Notes: generated by a model not told the origin, from the letters alone. Numbered from the stretch's first letter, positions 1 through 8,465 are shown. The stretch: DNA of 26,310 bases from Bacteroidales bacterium UBA1182 (GCA_002310015.1 DBYQ01000037.1:1-26310), one strand, 5' to 3'. Program-made: numbers and translations.

Positions 1-44
<44 letters not shown>

Positions 45-61
45 GATCCTTAAATCGGCTG

Positions 62-69
62 CGAAGGTA
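62..69 (-). promoter_or_regulatory. Possible -7 element for the tRNA-Thr gene
   Basis: On the minus strand this reads TACCTTCG, one base from the Bacteroides -7 consensus TAnnTTTG. It lies about 20 bases upstream of the mature tRNA 5' end. No convincing -33 TTTG was found at the right spacing, so this is tentative. Confidence 0.3.
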
Positions 70-107
70 ACTATTATTTCCTTTCATTGTTGTAAATGGC
101 CACAGAA

Positions 108-139
108 TTTGGCTGTATCGGCATTTTTGAGTTAATTTG
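108..139 (+). promoter_or_regulatory. Bacteroides-type promoter of the polyene gene cluster
   Basis: TTTG at 108-111 (the -33 element) is followed after exactly 20 bases by TTAATTTG at 132-139, which differs from the -7 consensus TAnnTTTG only at the second base. The normal Bacteroides spacing is 19-21. This predicts a transcript start at about 145-147. The ATG at 191 is then the natural start of the first gene, because an in-frame start at 137 would lie upstream of the transcript. Confidence 0.6.
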
Positions 140-146
140 CAAGATA

Positions 147-167
147 TTATAGGTATTTTACCTATAA
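147..167. promoter_or_regulatory. Perfect 9-bp palindrome/stem-loop at the predicted transcript start
   Basis: TTATAGGTA at 147-155 and TACCTATAA at 159-167 are exact reverse complements separated by TTT. The element sits immediately downstream of the predicted -7 box, so it is either an operator for a dimeric regulator or a stem-loop at the very 5' end of the messenger, where it could protect the long transcript. There is no U-tract after it, so it does not look like a terminator. Confidence 0.5.
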
Positions 168-190
168 AGGATTTAAAAGACCGACTAATT

Positions 191-919
191 ATGAAATATG
201 CTCTGGTAACCGGTGGCTCACGTGGCTTAGGGCGTGCTGTATGCGTCAAGCTGGCCAGTCTTGGCTATCCGGTTCTTATTAACTATAAGTCAAATTCAGA
301 AGCTGCCCAGGAGACAAAACGTTTAGTAGAGGAGGCCGGAGGCAAGGCTGAACTACTTCCTTTTGATGTATCGGTACAGCAGGAGGTTGAGGCTGCCGTT
401 GATATGTGGCAGGATCAGCATAAGGATGATTACATAGCAGTGCTTGTAAATAATGCGGGAATCAGACGTGACAACCTTATGGTTTTCATGCAGGATGATG
501 ACTGGAACAGCGTGCTTAACACTAATCTGAACAGTTTTTTCTATCTTACCCGCCGTCTGCTCAAGGATATGGTTTCCAAACGTTGGGGTAGGATAGTCAA
601 TATGGCATCATTGTCCGGTATCAAGGGCCTGCCTGGCCAGACCAACTATTCTGCAGCTAAGGCTGCTCTGATAGGTGCTACCAAGGCTTTGGCTCAGGAG
701 GTTGCTGCACGCAAGGTTACTGTAAATGCGGTGGCTCCGGGTTTTATAGCATCTGACATGACAAAGGAACTGCCTGAGGATGAACTTAAAAAGATGATTC
801 CAGTGGGGCGTTTCGGCCGTCCTGATGAGGTGGCTGCGGCTGTAGGTTTCCTTGTGTCGGAAGAGGCGTCTTATATCACCGGTGAGGTTATTTCAGTAAA
901 CGGAGGACTATATACCTGA
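191..919 (+). CDS. FabG-like 3-ketoacyl-ACP reductase (SDR; ApeQ-type role)
   Basis: A 242-aa short-chain dehydrogenase that should reduce 3-ketoacyl-ACP to 3-hydroxyacyl-ACP with NAD(P)H in each chain-extension cycle. Visible features are the Rossmann motif TGGSRGLG at residues 7-14, NNAG at 87-90, and the catalytic Ser140, Tyr153 and Lys157 (YSAAK) with the normal FabG spacing. The C-terminal end carries the usual ITGEVISVNGG. Length is normal for FabG. ATG 191 was chosen because the Rossmann strand begins at residue 3; an upstream in-frame start at 137 would add 18 residues and lies before the predicted transcript start. It is the first gene of the cluster, and the next gene follows after 6 bases. 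Being tied to ACPs and ketosynthases, it is more likely the pathway reductase than the housekeeping FabG. Confidence 0.9.
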   Translation: MKYALVTGGSRGLGRAVCVKLASLGYPVLINYKSNSEAAQETKRLVEEAGGKAELLPFDVSVQQEVEAAVDMWQDQHKDDYIAVLVNNAGIRRDNLMVFMQDDDWNSVLNTNLNSFFYLTRRLLKDMVSKRWGRIVNMASLSGIKGLPGQTNYSAAKAALIGATKALAQEVAARKVTVNAVAPGFIASDMTKELPEDELKKMIPVGRFGRPDEVAAAVGFLVSEEASYITGEVISVNGGLYT

Positions 920-925
920 TTTTGA

Positions 926-2146
926 ATGGGAAGAGTTGTAATAACAGGCATGGGAATATGGAGCTGCCTCGGTCAGAATCTTGATGATGTCCGCAGTTCA
1001 TTGTTTGAGGGTAAATCCGGGATAGGCGTTGATCCTGTACGTAAGGAATACGGCTACAGGTCAGCTCTTACAGGAATAGTACCTACACCCGTGCTGAAAG
1101 GTGTTCTTGACCGTCGCCTGCGTGCCGGTATGAGTGAAGAGGCTGAGTTTGCCTACATGGCATCCCGTGATGCTTTTGCTGCTGCAGGCATAGATGATGA
1201 TTATCTGCTCAACAATGAGGTGGGAGTGATATTCGGTAATGACTCATCGGCCAAACCGGTCATAGAGACCAATCGTATCATGGAGGAGTATAAGGATACG
1301 GCTATGCTTGGATCCGGTCTTATATTCCAGTCCATGAACTCAACCGTAAACATGAACATGAGTACCATATTCCATCTGCGCGGTGTCAACTTTACGCTGA
1401 GTGCAGCCTGTGCCAGCGGTTCACATGCCATAGGATTAGGTTTCATGATGATACAGCAGGGCTTGCAGGATATGGTTCTGTGCGGAGGAGCCCAGGAGAC
1501 CAACTATCTCTCCATGGCTTCTTTTGATGCACTGTCTGCTTTCTCTGTCCGTATGGACGAGCCTCAGAAAGCGTCCCGCCCGTTTGACCGTGACCGTGAC
1601 GGACTGGTGCCCAGCGGCGGAGCTGCGGCTCTGGTGCTTGAGGATTATGACCATGCTGTAAAGCGCGGTGCCACTATACTGGCAGAGGTGGCAGGCTATG
1701 GATTCTCATCAAATGGCACCGGAGGCATATCACAACCCAATTCCGATGCATCATTCCTGGCAATGAGCCGTGCTCTGAAACAGGCCGCTGTACAGCCCGA
1801 TGACATAGACTATATAAACGCTCATGCCACATCCACTCCTCAGGGTGACATGTTTGAGGCTGTGGCCCTGGCCCGTCTGTTTGAGGGACGCAAGGCGTGG
1901 ATAAGCTCAACCAAGTCAATGACCGGACATGAGTGCTGGATGGCTGGCGCAAGTGAGGCTGTTTACTGCACACTTATGCTCAACAACGGTTTTGTGGCAC
2001 CCAATATCAATTTTGAGAATCCGGATGAATATTCTGCCAAGCTCAAGATTGCAGCTGAGACCAAACAGACTGAATTAAGGACAATACTGTCAAACTCCTT
2101 TGGATTTGGAGGAACAAACAGTGCACTCGTAATAAAGAAGATATGA
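926..2146 (+). CDS. Beta-ketoacyl-ACP synthase, FabF-like (KS 1)
   Basis: A 406-aa ketosynthase of normal length that condenses malonyl-ACP with an acyl-ACP. The triad is intact: nucleophile Cys162 in SAACASGSHA, His300 in INAHATSTP, and His335 in KSMTGHE with Lys330. The Gly-rich C-terminal SFGFGGTNSALV is present. It overlaps the following methyltransferase by 4 bases (ATGA), which indicates translational coupling. It is one of three catalytically complete KS proteins in the cluster, alongside two degenerate ones. In the characterised E. coli APE system one KS works as a homodimer and another pairs with a chain-length-factor-like subunit; which role this one takes cannot be read from the sequence alone. 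Confidence 0.92.
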   Translation: MGRVVITGMGIWSCLGQNLDDVRSSLFEGKSGIGVDPVRKEYGYRSALTGIVPTPVLKGVLDRRLRAGMSEEAEFAYMASRDAFAAAGIDDDYLLNNEVGVIFGNDSSAKPVIETNRIMEEYKDTAMLGSGLIFQSMNSTVNMNMSTIFHLRGVNFTLSAACASGSHAIGLGFMMIQQGLQDMVLCGGAQETNYLSMASFDALSAFSVRMDEPQKASRPFDRDRDGLVPSGGAAALVLEDYDHAVKRGATILAEVAGYGFSSNGTGGISQPNSDASFLAMSRALKQAAVQPDDIDYINAHATSTPQGDMFEAVALARLFEGRKAWISSTKSMTGHECWMAGASEAVYCTLMLNNGFVAPNINFENPDEYSAKLKIAAETKQTELRTILSNSFGFGGTNSALVIKKI

Positions 2147-3246
2147 ATCTGTCACCAGCCTTGAAGGAGGCTTACACAAAAGAGCACCTGAGCGCCCGTG
2201 ACGCTCAGCGTCTGGCTGAGTTCATTGCATGGGGCCCGATAGTATTCCAGACATCACGTCTGATGATTAAGTTCGGAATCCTGGACCTGTTACGTGATAA
2301 TGTGGATGGAGTCACACAGCAGGAGATTGCCGATAAGACAAAGCTTTCACTTTATGCCGTTAAGGTGCTCACGGAAGGTTCACTCTCCATTGGAACAGTA
2401 CTCCTGGATCCGGAAACGGACCGTTTCAGACTCTCCAAGACAGGCTGGTTCCTGCTTACCAATCCCATCACGCGTGTCAACATTGACTTTAACCATGACG
2501 TGAACTATGAGGGGTGGTTCAAACTTGAGGAGTCACTAAAGGAGGGTCGTCCCGCAGGTCTGGAGCATTTCGGTAGCTGGCCAACGGTATATGAAGGACT
2601 GTCACAACTGCCGGAGCAGGTTCAGAAAAGCTGGTTCGGTTTTGACCATTTCTACTCAGACCATTCATTTGATGAGGCTCTTAAAATAGTATTTGATGGC
2701 GGTAACACTGAATCCCTGATTGATGTGGGTGGTAATACCGGCCGATGGGCCATGCGTTGCGTGGATTACAATGACAAGGTTAAGATTACCATCATGGATC
2801 TGCCGCAGCAGCTTGAGATGATGCGGGGGCAGACTGCTGGCAAGAAGGGTGCTGACCGCATTGAGGGATTCGGCATCAACCTGCTGGACCGTACACAGAA
2901 GTTCCCATTGGGACGTCATTTTGACGCTATCTGGATGAGTCAGTTCCTGGACTGCTTTGCTGAGGATGAGATACTGAGCATACTTACGCGTGCATCGGAG
3001 GCTATGGACAAGGATACACGCCTTTACATAATGGAGACATTCTGGGACCGCCAGAAATTTGAGCCGGGCGCATTGTGCCTGACAATGACCAGCCTATACT
3101 TTACCGCCATCGCCAACGGTAACAGCAAGATGTACCATTCAGAGTGCATGGAGCATCTGGTTGAGCAGGCCGGCATGAAGGTGGAATGCATCCATGACAA
3201 TCTGGGACAGGGTGGACACAGCATTATGGTATGTAAACTGAAATAA
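2143..3246 (+). CDS. SAM-dependent methyltransferase (O-methyltransferase family 2 type)
   Basis: A 367-aa protein with an N-terminal winged-helix region (about residues 25-110) and a C-terminal Rossmann methyltransferase domain. SAM motif I is LIDVGGNTG at 192-200, and IMDLP at 217-221 is the acidic end of motif II. This is the layout of plant-COMT-like O-methyltransferases, and the likely role is methylation of a head group in the polyene. The family's catalytic His, expected in an HDW-like motif, is not obvious; the matching stretch reads SQFLDCFAEDE. It may therefore act by proximity or be a C-methyltransferase. It shares the ATGA overlap with KS 1 and is followed 15 bases later by an ACP. 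Confidence 0.85.
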   Translation: MNLSPALKEAYTKEHLSARDAQRLAEFIAWGPIVFQTSRLMIKFGILDLLRDNVDGVTQQEIADKTKLSLYAVKVLTEGSLSIGTVLLDPETDRFRLSKTGWFLLTNPITRVNIDFNHDVNYEGWFKLEESLKEGRPAGLEHFGSWPTVYEGLSQLPEQVQKSWFGFDHFYSDHSFDEALKIVFDGGNTESLIDVGGNTGRWAMRCVDYNDKVKITIMDLPQQLEMMRGQTAGKKGADRIEGFGINLLDRTQKFPLGRHFDAIWMSQFLDCFAEDEILSILTRASEAMDKDTRLYIMETFWDRQKFEPGALCLTMTSLYFTAIANGNSKMYHSECMEHLVEQAGMKVECIHDNLGQGGHSIMVCKLK

Positions 3247-3261
3247 TCAAACAAGTAATAT

Positions 3262-3504
3262 ATGGATAGAAAGGAGATTGAAGCCAAAGTCAGGAATTTC
3301 ATGATTGAGGATCTTGAAATTGATGAGGAAAAGATCAAACCCGATGCACTTCTCAAGCAGGATCTGGGCATAGACAGCCTGGATTTCATTGACATTGTAG
3401 TGATTGTTGAGAAGACATTCGGAGTAAAGATCAAGAGTGAGGAGATGGCTGGAGTGAAGACCTTCAGCGCGTTCTGTGACTATTTGGAGAGCAAACTTGG
3501 CTAA
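3262..3504 (+). CDS. Acyl carrier protein (ACP 1)
   Basis: An 80-aa ACP of normal size, strongly acidic, with the phosphopantetheine attachment site GIDSLD; the modified residue should be Ser39. It carries the growing acyl chain for the ketosynthases and dehydratases around it. The 15 bases before its start (CAAACAAGTAATATA, running into the ATG) reappear exactly before the radical SAM gene at 16051. The next gene begins inside its last codons. Confidence 0.95.
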   Translation: MDRKEIEAKVRNFMIEDLEIDEEKIKPDALLKQDLGIDSLDFIDIVVIVEKTFGVKIKSEEMAGVKTFSAFCDYLESKLG

Positions 3505-4396
3505 GAAAGGGGGCAAACCTGCAGAGTGGAAGGGGAGGACTGACGGACTGCCTTGGATGATACGTTCACTGGTGGTCCTGATGAAGGTGATAGACAGGCG
3601 CATCATCTATTGTTTTATGGCAATTGTGGTGCCCTTTTACATGATCTTTCATCACGACAGTTATCTGGCAACCTACAGATTCTTCAGACAACGTTTCCAT
3701 TATGGCAGAATAAAGTCATTCCTCAAGGTTTATGCCAACCACTTCAGGTTCGGTCAGGTCATTATAGACCGATATGCCGCCTATGCCGGTAAGAAGTTCC
3801 GCTTTGAGCTGGATGGCAACGAACGTTTCATGGAGCTGGTAAACGGTGAGCGCGGATTTGTACAGCTGAGCTCACATGCCGGCAACTATGAGATGGTGGG
3901 ATACGGTCTGACATCGACTGCCAAGAAGATAAACGGCCTGTTCTACGGAGGTGAGAGCAAGGTGATGATGGATTTCAGACGCAAGATCCTGGCCATGCAC
4001 AACGTGAATCTGATTGAGGTTGATGAGAGCATGTCGCATATATTCAACATGAATGCGGCAATAGATAGGGGCGAGATAGTGAGCATGACCGGTGACCGCC
4101 TGTTCGGTTCATCAAAGGCCATCAAGTGCATGTTCCTGGGCAAGGAAGCCAGTTTCCCCATGGGGCCGTTTGCTCTTGCAGTGCAGAAGGAGGTGCCTAT
4201 GCTGGCAGTGTTTTCCATGCGTTACAAGGGCCGTTACAGGGTCTATGTGAGAGATATAGAACAGGATGAATCTCTCCCTATAAGGGCCAGAATGACCGAT
4301 ATGGCTAAAAAGTTTGCTTCTGAACTGGAGAATGTGGTGAGGATGTATCCTACACAGTGGTTCAACTACTACGATTTCTGGAAGGATAATGAATGA
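3497..4396 (+). CDS. LpxL/HtrB-like lysophospholipid acyltransferase
   Basis: About 299 residues with a single membrane segment near the N-terminus (about residues 37-51) and the acyltransferase HX4E motif HAGNYE (His127, Glu132), as in the LpxL/HtrB family of lipid A acyltransferases. Homologues occur in APE and flexirubin clusters, where they are thought to transfer the finished acyl chain from ACP to a lipid or sugar acceptor at the inner membrane. No ATG start is available. TTG 3497 gives a short 8-base overlap with the ACP and a natural N-terminus (AKKGGKPAEWKG); GTG 3476 would add 7 residues. The 3' end overlaps the next gene by 8 bases. Confidence 0.8.
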   Translation: MAKKGGKPAEWKGRTDGLPWMIRSLVVLMKVIDRRIIYCFMAIVVPFYMIFHHDSYLATYRFFRQRFHYGRIKSFLKVYANHFRFGQVIIDRYAAYAGKKFRFELDGNERFMELVNGERGFVQLSSHAGNYEMVGYGLTSTAKKINGLFYGGESKVMMDFRRKILAMHNVNLIEVDESMSHIFNMNAAIDRGEIVSMTGDRLFGSSKAIKCMFLGKEASFPMGPFALAVQKEVPMLAVFSMRYKGRYRVYVRDIEQDESLPIRARMTDMAKKFASELENVVRMYPTQWFNYYDFWKDNE

Positions 4397-4811
4397 GTTT
4401 GAAAAGATAGATGTACACACGCTTCTGCCGCAGCAGGAGCCGTTTGTGATGATAGACAGGCTTATTCACTATGATCCGGTCCGGACTGTCACAACGCTTC
4501 AGGTCAGGGCTGACAATATATTTGCCGATGACGGACATCTGTCAGTGGCAGGGATTAATGAGAACATTGCCCAGACTTGTGCCGCCAGGATGGGATACAT
4601 CAGTCATTTATCGGGTGGAAGAGTAAAGATAGGGGTGATTGGCGCCATAACAGGATTCAGCGTGACGCGTACTCCGCTGGTGGGCGAGGTGCTGACAACT
4701 ACAATAGATGTGATTCAGGAGGTTTTTCAGGTGACACTGGTGCATGCTACAGTAACTGTAGGGAATGAGGTCATTGCTGAGACAAACCTCAAAATAGCAT
4801 TGCAGGATTGA
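4389..4811 (+). CDS. Hotdog-fold 3-hydroxyacyl-ACP dehydratase, ApeP-like
   Basis: A 140-aa protein of the FabA/FabZ-like hotdog type. The N-terminal LLPQQEPFVMIDR (12-24) matches the family signature LLPHxxPFxxxDR with the His replaced by Gln, and GINENIAQT (55-63) matches the helix that carries the catalytic acid and Gln of FabZ, giving Glu58. The HFPGxPxxPG loop that bears the catalytic His is absent. A second hotdog dehydratase at 10425 has that loop but lacks the Glu, so the two may form one heteromeric dehydratase, as ApeI and ApeP do in the E. coli APE system. It should make the trans double bond in each cycle. The gene lies between overlapping neighbours. Confidence 0.78.
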   Translation: MNEFEKIDVHTLLPQQEPFVMIDRLIHYDPVRTVTTLQVRADNIFADDGHLSVAGINENIAQTCAARMGYISHLSGGRVKIGVIGAITGFSVTRTPLVGEVLTTTIDVIQEVFQVTLVHATVTVGNEVIAETNLKIALQD

Positions 4812-4815
4812 TGAT

Positions 4816-5232
4816 ATGAAAGAACTTAAAGCTACCGTACCTCTTAAGATCCGCTTCAGTGAGGTGGATTCAATGAACATTGTATGGCATGGGTCATACG
4901 TAATGTATTTTGAGGATGCCCGTGAGGCATTCGGCAAGAAGTACGGACTGGCCTATCTTGATATTTTCGGCAACGGCTTTTTTGCTCCGCTGGTGGACCT
5001 GTCATTCAAGTACAAGAGTCCTATCACATATGATATGAAACCGGAGATAACCATCACCTACAAGCCTGTTGATGCCGCCAAGATAGTGTTCGATTATGAG
5101 ATAACAAATCCGGAGAACGGTGATGTGCTTGCCACAGGCCATTCAGTACAGGTGTTCATGGATCTGAACTACCAGCTGGTATGGACCAATCCGGATTTCT
5201 ATGAGGAGTGGAAGAAGAGATGGTTCGACTGA
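4816..5232 (+). CDS. 4HBT-family acyl thioesterase (YbgC/FadM type)
   Basis: A 138-aa hotdog thioesterase. The N-terminal RFSEVDSMNIVWHGSYVMYF (13-32) is the 4HBT signature, with Asp18 and His25 in the catalytic area, followed by FEDAR (32-36). Typical length for the family. It probably releases or edits acyl chains from ACP, as ApeK-like thioesterases do. The gene is 4 bases after the ApeP-like dehydratase, and its last 13 bases overlap the next ketosynthase when that gene's ATG at 5220 is used. Confidence 0.85.
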   Translation: MKELKATVPLKIRFSEVDSMNIVWHGSYVMYFEDAREAFGKKYGLAYLDIFGNGFFAPLVDLSFKYKSPITYDMKPEITITYKPVDAAKIVFDYEITNPENGDVLATGHSVQVFMDLNYQLVWTNPDFYEEWKKRWFD

Positions 5233-6362
5233 TAAGATGCATAGCTGATAACGTGGTGTCACCGTTGGGACTGGATTCACGTTCCAATTATGACAGCGTC
5301 AGGGCCGGAAAGTCCGGCCTGGCACGTTATGAGTCTATGGGTAACATAAGTACGCCTTTTGTGCTGTCACGTGTGGACCGCGTGGCTATTGACGCTTTGT
5401 GCGGGAAACTGGGCATAAAAGGTAACTACACTTTCTTTGAGAAGTTCCTGCTTTGTTCTTCCGTTCAGGCGGTAAGGGAGGCAGGTATTGATGCTTCATC
5501 AGAGAGGGTGCTGTTTATAGTTTCCACTACAAAAGGCAATACATCACTCCTGGGCCAGCCTCAGGATGGTGTTTCTGATGAGCGTGTATTGCTGGCCAAG
5601 GCAGCCCGTGAGGTATCACGTTTCTTTGGCAATCCGGGCAGTCCGCTTGTGGTATGCAACGCCTGCATATCGGGTGTATGTGCCCAGATAGAGGCTATGC
5701 GTGCACTGCGCAGCGGACTTTATGATTACGCAGTAGTGATAGGGGCCGATGAGCAGTCGCCGTTCATCATATCGGGATTCCTTTCATTCAAGGCCATATC
5801 CGATGAGCCTTGCCGTCCGTTTGACAAGGACCGTAGGGGGCTGAACCTTGGCGAATGTGCCGCTACCGTGGTGTTGGAGGCATCGGATGAGATAAAAGGC
5901 GGTTGGGAACTTGTATGTGGTGCCATCAGGAATGACGCCAACCATATTTCAGGACCGTCACGTACAGGCGAGGGCAGTTATCTGGCTCTTATGGAGGTGC
6001 TTAAGGAGTGCCGCCGTGATGAACTGGCATTCGTGAACGTACATGGTACAGCCACAGCCTATAATGATGAGATGGAATCAATTGCGCTATACCGTGCCGG
6101 CCTTATTGACGTTCCTGTAACCGGACTCAAGGGTTATTACGGTCATACCATGGGTGCTGCTGGCATAATGGAGAGCATTCTGTCCATGTATGCGGTGCGT
6201 GACAATACGGTACTTGCCACACGTGGTTACCGTGAGCAGGGCGTGACCTATCCGGTAAGCGTGAGCAGTGAGATAAGAGAGTGCAGAGGCAGTGAGTTCA
6301 TCAAGCTGCTTTCAGGATTCGGCGGGAGCAATGCCGCGCTGTTGTACAGATTCGTGGAGTAG
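5220..6362 (+). CDS. Beta-ketoacyl-ACP synthase (KS 2)
   Basis: A 380-aa ketosynthase with a complete triad: Cys149 in CNACISGV, His275 in NVHGTATA, and His309 in GYYGHTMGAAG with Lys304. It is slightly shorter than FabF (about 410) and begins directly with RLIRCIADNVVSPLG, as APE ketosynthases often do. ATG 5220 was chosen; a GTG at 5208 would add four residues and lengthen the overlap. The half-size KS homologue follows after 2 bases, so this KS is the best partner for it, in the manner of the ApeO/ApeC KS-CLF pair. That pairing is inferred from position. Confidence 0.9.
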   Translation: MVRLIRCIADNVVSPLGLDSRSNYDSVRAGKSGLARYESMGNISTPFVLSRVDRVAIDALCGKLGIKGNYTFFEKFLLCSSVQAVREAGIDASSERVLFIVSTTKGNTSLLGQPQDGVSDERVLLAKAAREVSRFFGNPGSPLVVCNACISGVCAQIEAMRALRSGLYDYAVVIGADEQSPFIISGFLSFKAISDEPCRPFDKDRRGLNLGECAATVVLEASDEIKGGWELVCGAIRNDANHISGPSRTGEGSYLALMEVLKECRRDELAFVNVHGTATAYNDEMESIALYRAGLIDVPVTGLKGYYGHTMGAAGIMESILSMYAVRDNTVLATRGYREQGVTYPVSVSSEIRECRGSEFIKLLSGFGGSNAALLYRFVE

Positions 6363-6364
6363 AT

Positions 6365-7003
6365 ATGGAGAGGAGAGAACTTGGTTTTGTTGTGCTGAAT
6401 CAGGGATATGTCTCTGTGAACGGCCGTGAACTGGAGCATGAGGCTTCAGGGAGCGCGCTGCTTACGGAACTGTACCGTAACCATATTGCCGATTGGCCAA
6501 AGTTCTTCAAGATGGACACTCTGAGCAAAGCCGGTTTCGTGGCCTCGGAATTGCTGATTAAAGAGCTTGGTGAGCATCGGCTTGGAAGCGAAGAGTTTGC
6601 ACAAGGGCGTGCAATAGTGCTATTCGGCGCAACGGCGTCACTATGCGCTGACAGAAACTATCAGGAGACAATTCAGGACAAGGATAATTATTATCCCAGC
6701 CCGGCACTTTTCGTATATACCCTGCCTAACATCGTAACGGGTGAGATAGCTATCCGTAACCATTGGCGCGGAGAGACATCTTTCTACGTTACAGAGGCTC
6801 CTGATGCTGCTCAGATGGCCTTCCATCTGGCCTGCGCTTTTCAGGATCAGGTAACTGACATCATTCTTGCAGGATGGGTGGACAGCTCACGAAACGATGA
6901 TTTCCAGGCTTTCATGACGGTAGTGCGCAGAGAGGATGCTGCCGATACCGGCTGGATAGAGGGACAACTTAAACGGATGATTAACATTTTAAACAATAAG
7001 TGA
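6365..7003 (+). CDS. Half-size ketosynthase-like protein (ApeC-like chain-length factor)
   Basis: A 212-aa protein that looks like only the N-terminal half of a thiolase-fold ketosynthase (Ketoacyl-synt_2 type). Supporting segments are KMDTLSKAG (49-57), IVLFGATAS (84-92), and the substrate-tunnel region PNIVTGEIAIRN (121-132). The later part, ILAGWVDSS (167-175), matches the strand after the active-site helix. There is no Cys where the nucleophile should be (the stretch reads TSFYVTEAPD) and no HGTGT or second His region at all. Such proteins act as chain-length-factor partners in APE synthesis. It sits between KS 2 and ACP 2 with gaps of 2 and 4 bases. Confidence 0.7.
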   Translation: MERRELGFVVLNQGYVSVNGRELEHEASGSALLTELYRNHIADWPKFFKMDTLSKAGFVASELLIKELGEHRLGSEEFAQGRAIVLFGATASLCADRNYQETIQDKDNYYPSPALFVYTLPNIVTGEIAIRNHWRGETSFYVTEAPDAAQMAFHLACAFQDQVTDIILAGWVDSSRNDDFQAFMTVVRREDAADTGWIEGQLKRMINILNNK

Positions 7004-7007
7004 TATT

Positions 7008-7265
7008 ATGGAAGAGATGATTCTTAAGCTGAAGCAGGAGATTATTGAGGTTCTTAATCTTGAAGACATCAAACCTGAGGATATAGACAATGACGCTCCT
7101 CTGTTCGGTGAAGGTCTGGGCCTTGATTCAATTGATGCCCTTGAGCTTATAGTGCTCATGGAGAAGAACTACGGCATCAAGCTGCAGGATCCTGCCAAGG
7201 GTAAGGAGATATTCAAGTCCATCAATGTGATGGCTGATTACATTCAGAAAAACCGCACCAGATAA
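7008..7265 (+). CDS. Acyl carrier protein (ACP 2)
   Basis: An 85-aa acidic ACP with attachment motif GLDSIDA, so Ser41 should carry phosphopantetheine. APE clusters usually have two ACPs, and this one is of the DSI subtype whereas ACP 1 is DSL. It is followed immediately, without any spacer, by the ATG of KS 3, and it starts 4 bases after the half-size KS. The division of labour between the two ACPs (for example starter loading versus elongation) cannot be told from the sequence. Confidence 0.95.
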   Translation: MEEMILKLKQEIIEVLNLEDIKPEDIDNDAPLFGEGLGLDSIDALELIVLMEKNYGIKLQDPAKGKEIFKSINVMADYIQKNRTR

Positions 7266-8465
7266 ATGCAGGATAGATCAGTGCTGATAACCGGCTGCGG
7301 CATAGTAAGTGCCATAGGCCAGGATTGCGGACAGGTTCTTGATTCGCTCCTCAAGGTACGTACCGGAGTGGGGCCTCTCAAGTATCTCAAGACCGGGCAT
7401 ACGGAGTTTCCCGTAGGTGAGGTCAAGCTGTCCGATGAGGAGATGGAGCGTATGATGGGCATTGTTCCCGGTACTCCTACAACCCGTACGGCACTGATGG
7501 GAATGATAGCCCTGCACGAGGCTCTGGGTGAGGCCGGGCTGAATGCTCAAGACCTTAAGGAGTGCGGTTTTGTGAACGGCACCACCGTAGGCGGCATGGA
7601 CAAGAGTGAGCAGTACTATCTGGATTTCATCGGGAATGACAGCCGTAACGCTTATATAAACACCCATGACTGCGGCTCATGCTCTGAGATGATAGCTGAC
7701 AGGTTCGGTCGTTTCAGGATTATAACCACCATATCCACGGCATGTTCATCGGCAGCCAATGCCATTGAGATGGCGGCCGATATGATCCGTCTGGGTGAGG
7801 CCGATATTGTTGTGGCCGGAGGCTCGGAGTGTATAACCAAGTTTCACCTGAACGGTTTCAACTCACTGATGATTCTGGATCACAGCCAGTGCCGTCCGTT
7901 TGATGCGGAGCGTGCAGGACTGAATCTGGGTGAGGGTGCAGCCTTTGTGGTGCTTGAAGAGGCCGGACATGCGGCAGCCCGTAACGCCAAGGCTCTGGCA
8001 CGCCTCTCTGGTTACGGCAATGCCTGCGACGCTTTCCACCAGACCGCTTCATCACCTGACGGCGAGGGCGCATATCTGGCTATGACAAAGGCCCTTAAGG
8101 AGGCTGGCCTGAAGCCTGTGGATATAGATTATGTAAACGCTCACGGTACCGGTACTCCCAATAATGATGAGAGTGAGAGCCAGGCTATGAAACGCCTGTT
8201 CGGCAGCAGTATGCCGCCGGTGTCATCAACCAAATCCATGACTGGACATACCACAAGTGCATCGGGAGCAATTGAGACCGTTATCTGCATTCTGGCATTG
8301 AGGAACGGTTTCATACCTGTAAACTATGCATTTGAGCATCCCATGGAGAACGGCATCGTGCCCAACATGGATCTCAATGAAGGATGCAGGCTGCGTCATG
8401 TGCTCTGCAACTCGTTCGGGTTTGGCGGCAACGATTCATCATTGGTAATTTCAGCAGCAGAATAA
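7266..8465 (+). CDS. Beta-ketoacyl-ACP synthase, FabF-like (KS 3)
   Basis: A 399-aa ketosynthase with all catalytic residues: Cys160 in STACSSAANA, His293 in NAHGTGTP, and His328 in KSMTGHTT with Lys323; the Gly-rich tail SFGFGGNDS is present. It starts on the base after the stop codon of ACP 2 and is followed after 2 bases by a degenerate full-length KS homologue. The pair KS 3 plus degenerate KS resembles the KS-alpha/KS-beta arrangement of type II polyketide synthases. Confidence 0.92.
   Translation: MQDRSVLITGCGIVSAIGQDCGQVLDSLLKVRTGVGPLKYLKTGHTEFPVGEVKLSDEEMERMMGIVPGTPTTRTALMGMIALHEALGEAGLNAQDLKECGFVNGTTVGGMDKSEQYYLDFIGNDSRNAYINTHDCGSCSEMIADRFGRFRIITTISTACSSAANAIEMAADMIRLGEADIVVAGGSECITKFHLNGFNSLMILDHSQCRPFDAERAGLNLGEGAAFVVLEEAGHAAARNAKALARLSGYGNACDAFHQTASSPDGEGAYLAMTKALKEAGLKPVDIDYVNAHGTGTPNNDESESQAMKRLFGSSMPPVSSTKSMTGHTTSASGAIETVICILALRNGFIPVNYAFEHPMENGIVPNMDLNEGCRLRHVLCNSFGFGGNDSSLVISAAE

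Noticed and set aside
137..190. Upstream in-frame start for the first ketoreductase gene
   Set aside because: It lies within the -7 promoter region and before the predicted transcript start, and adds residues ahead of the Rossmann strand that the family does not have.
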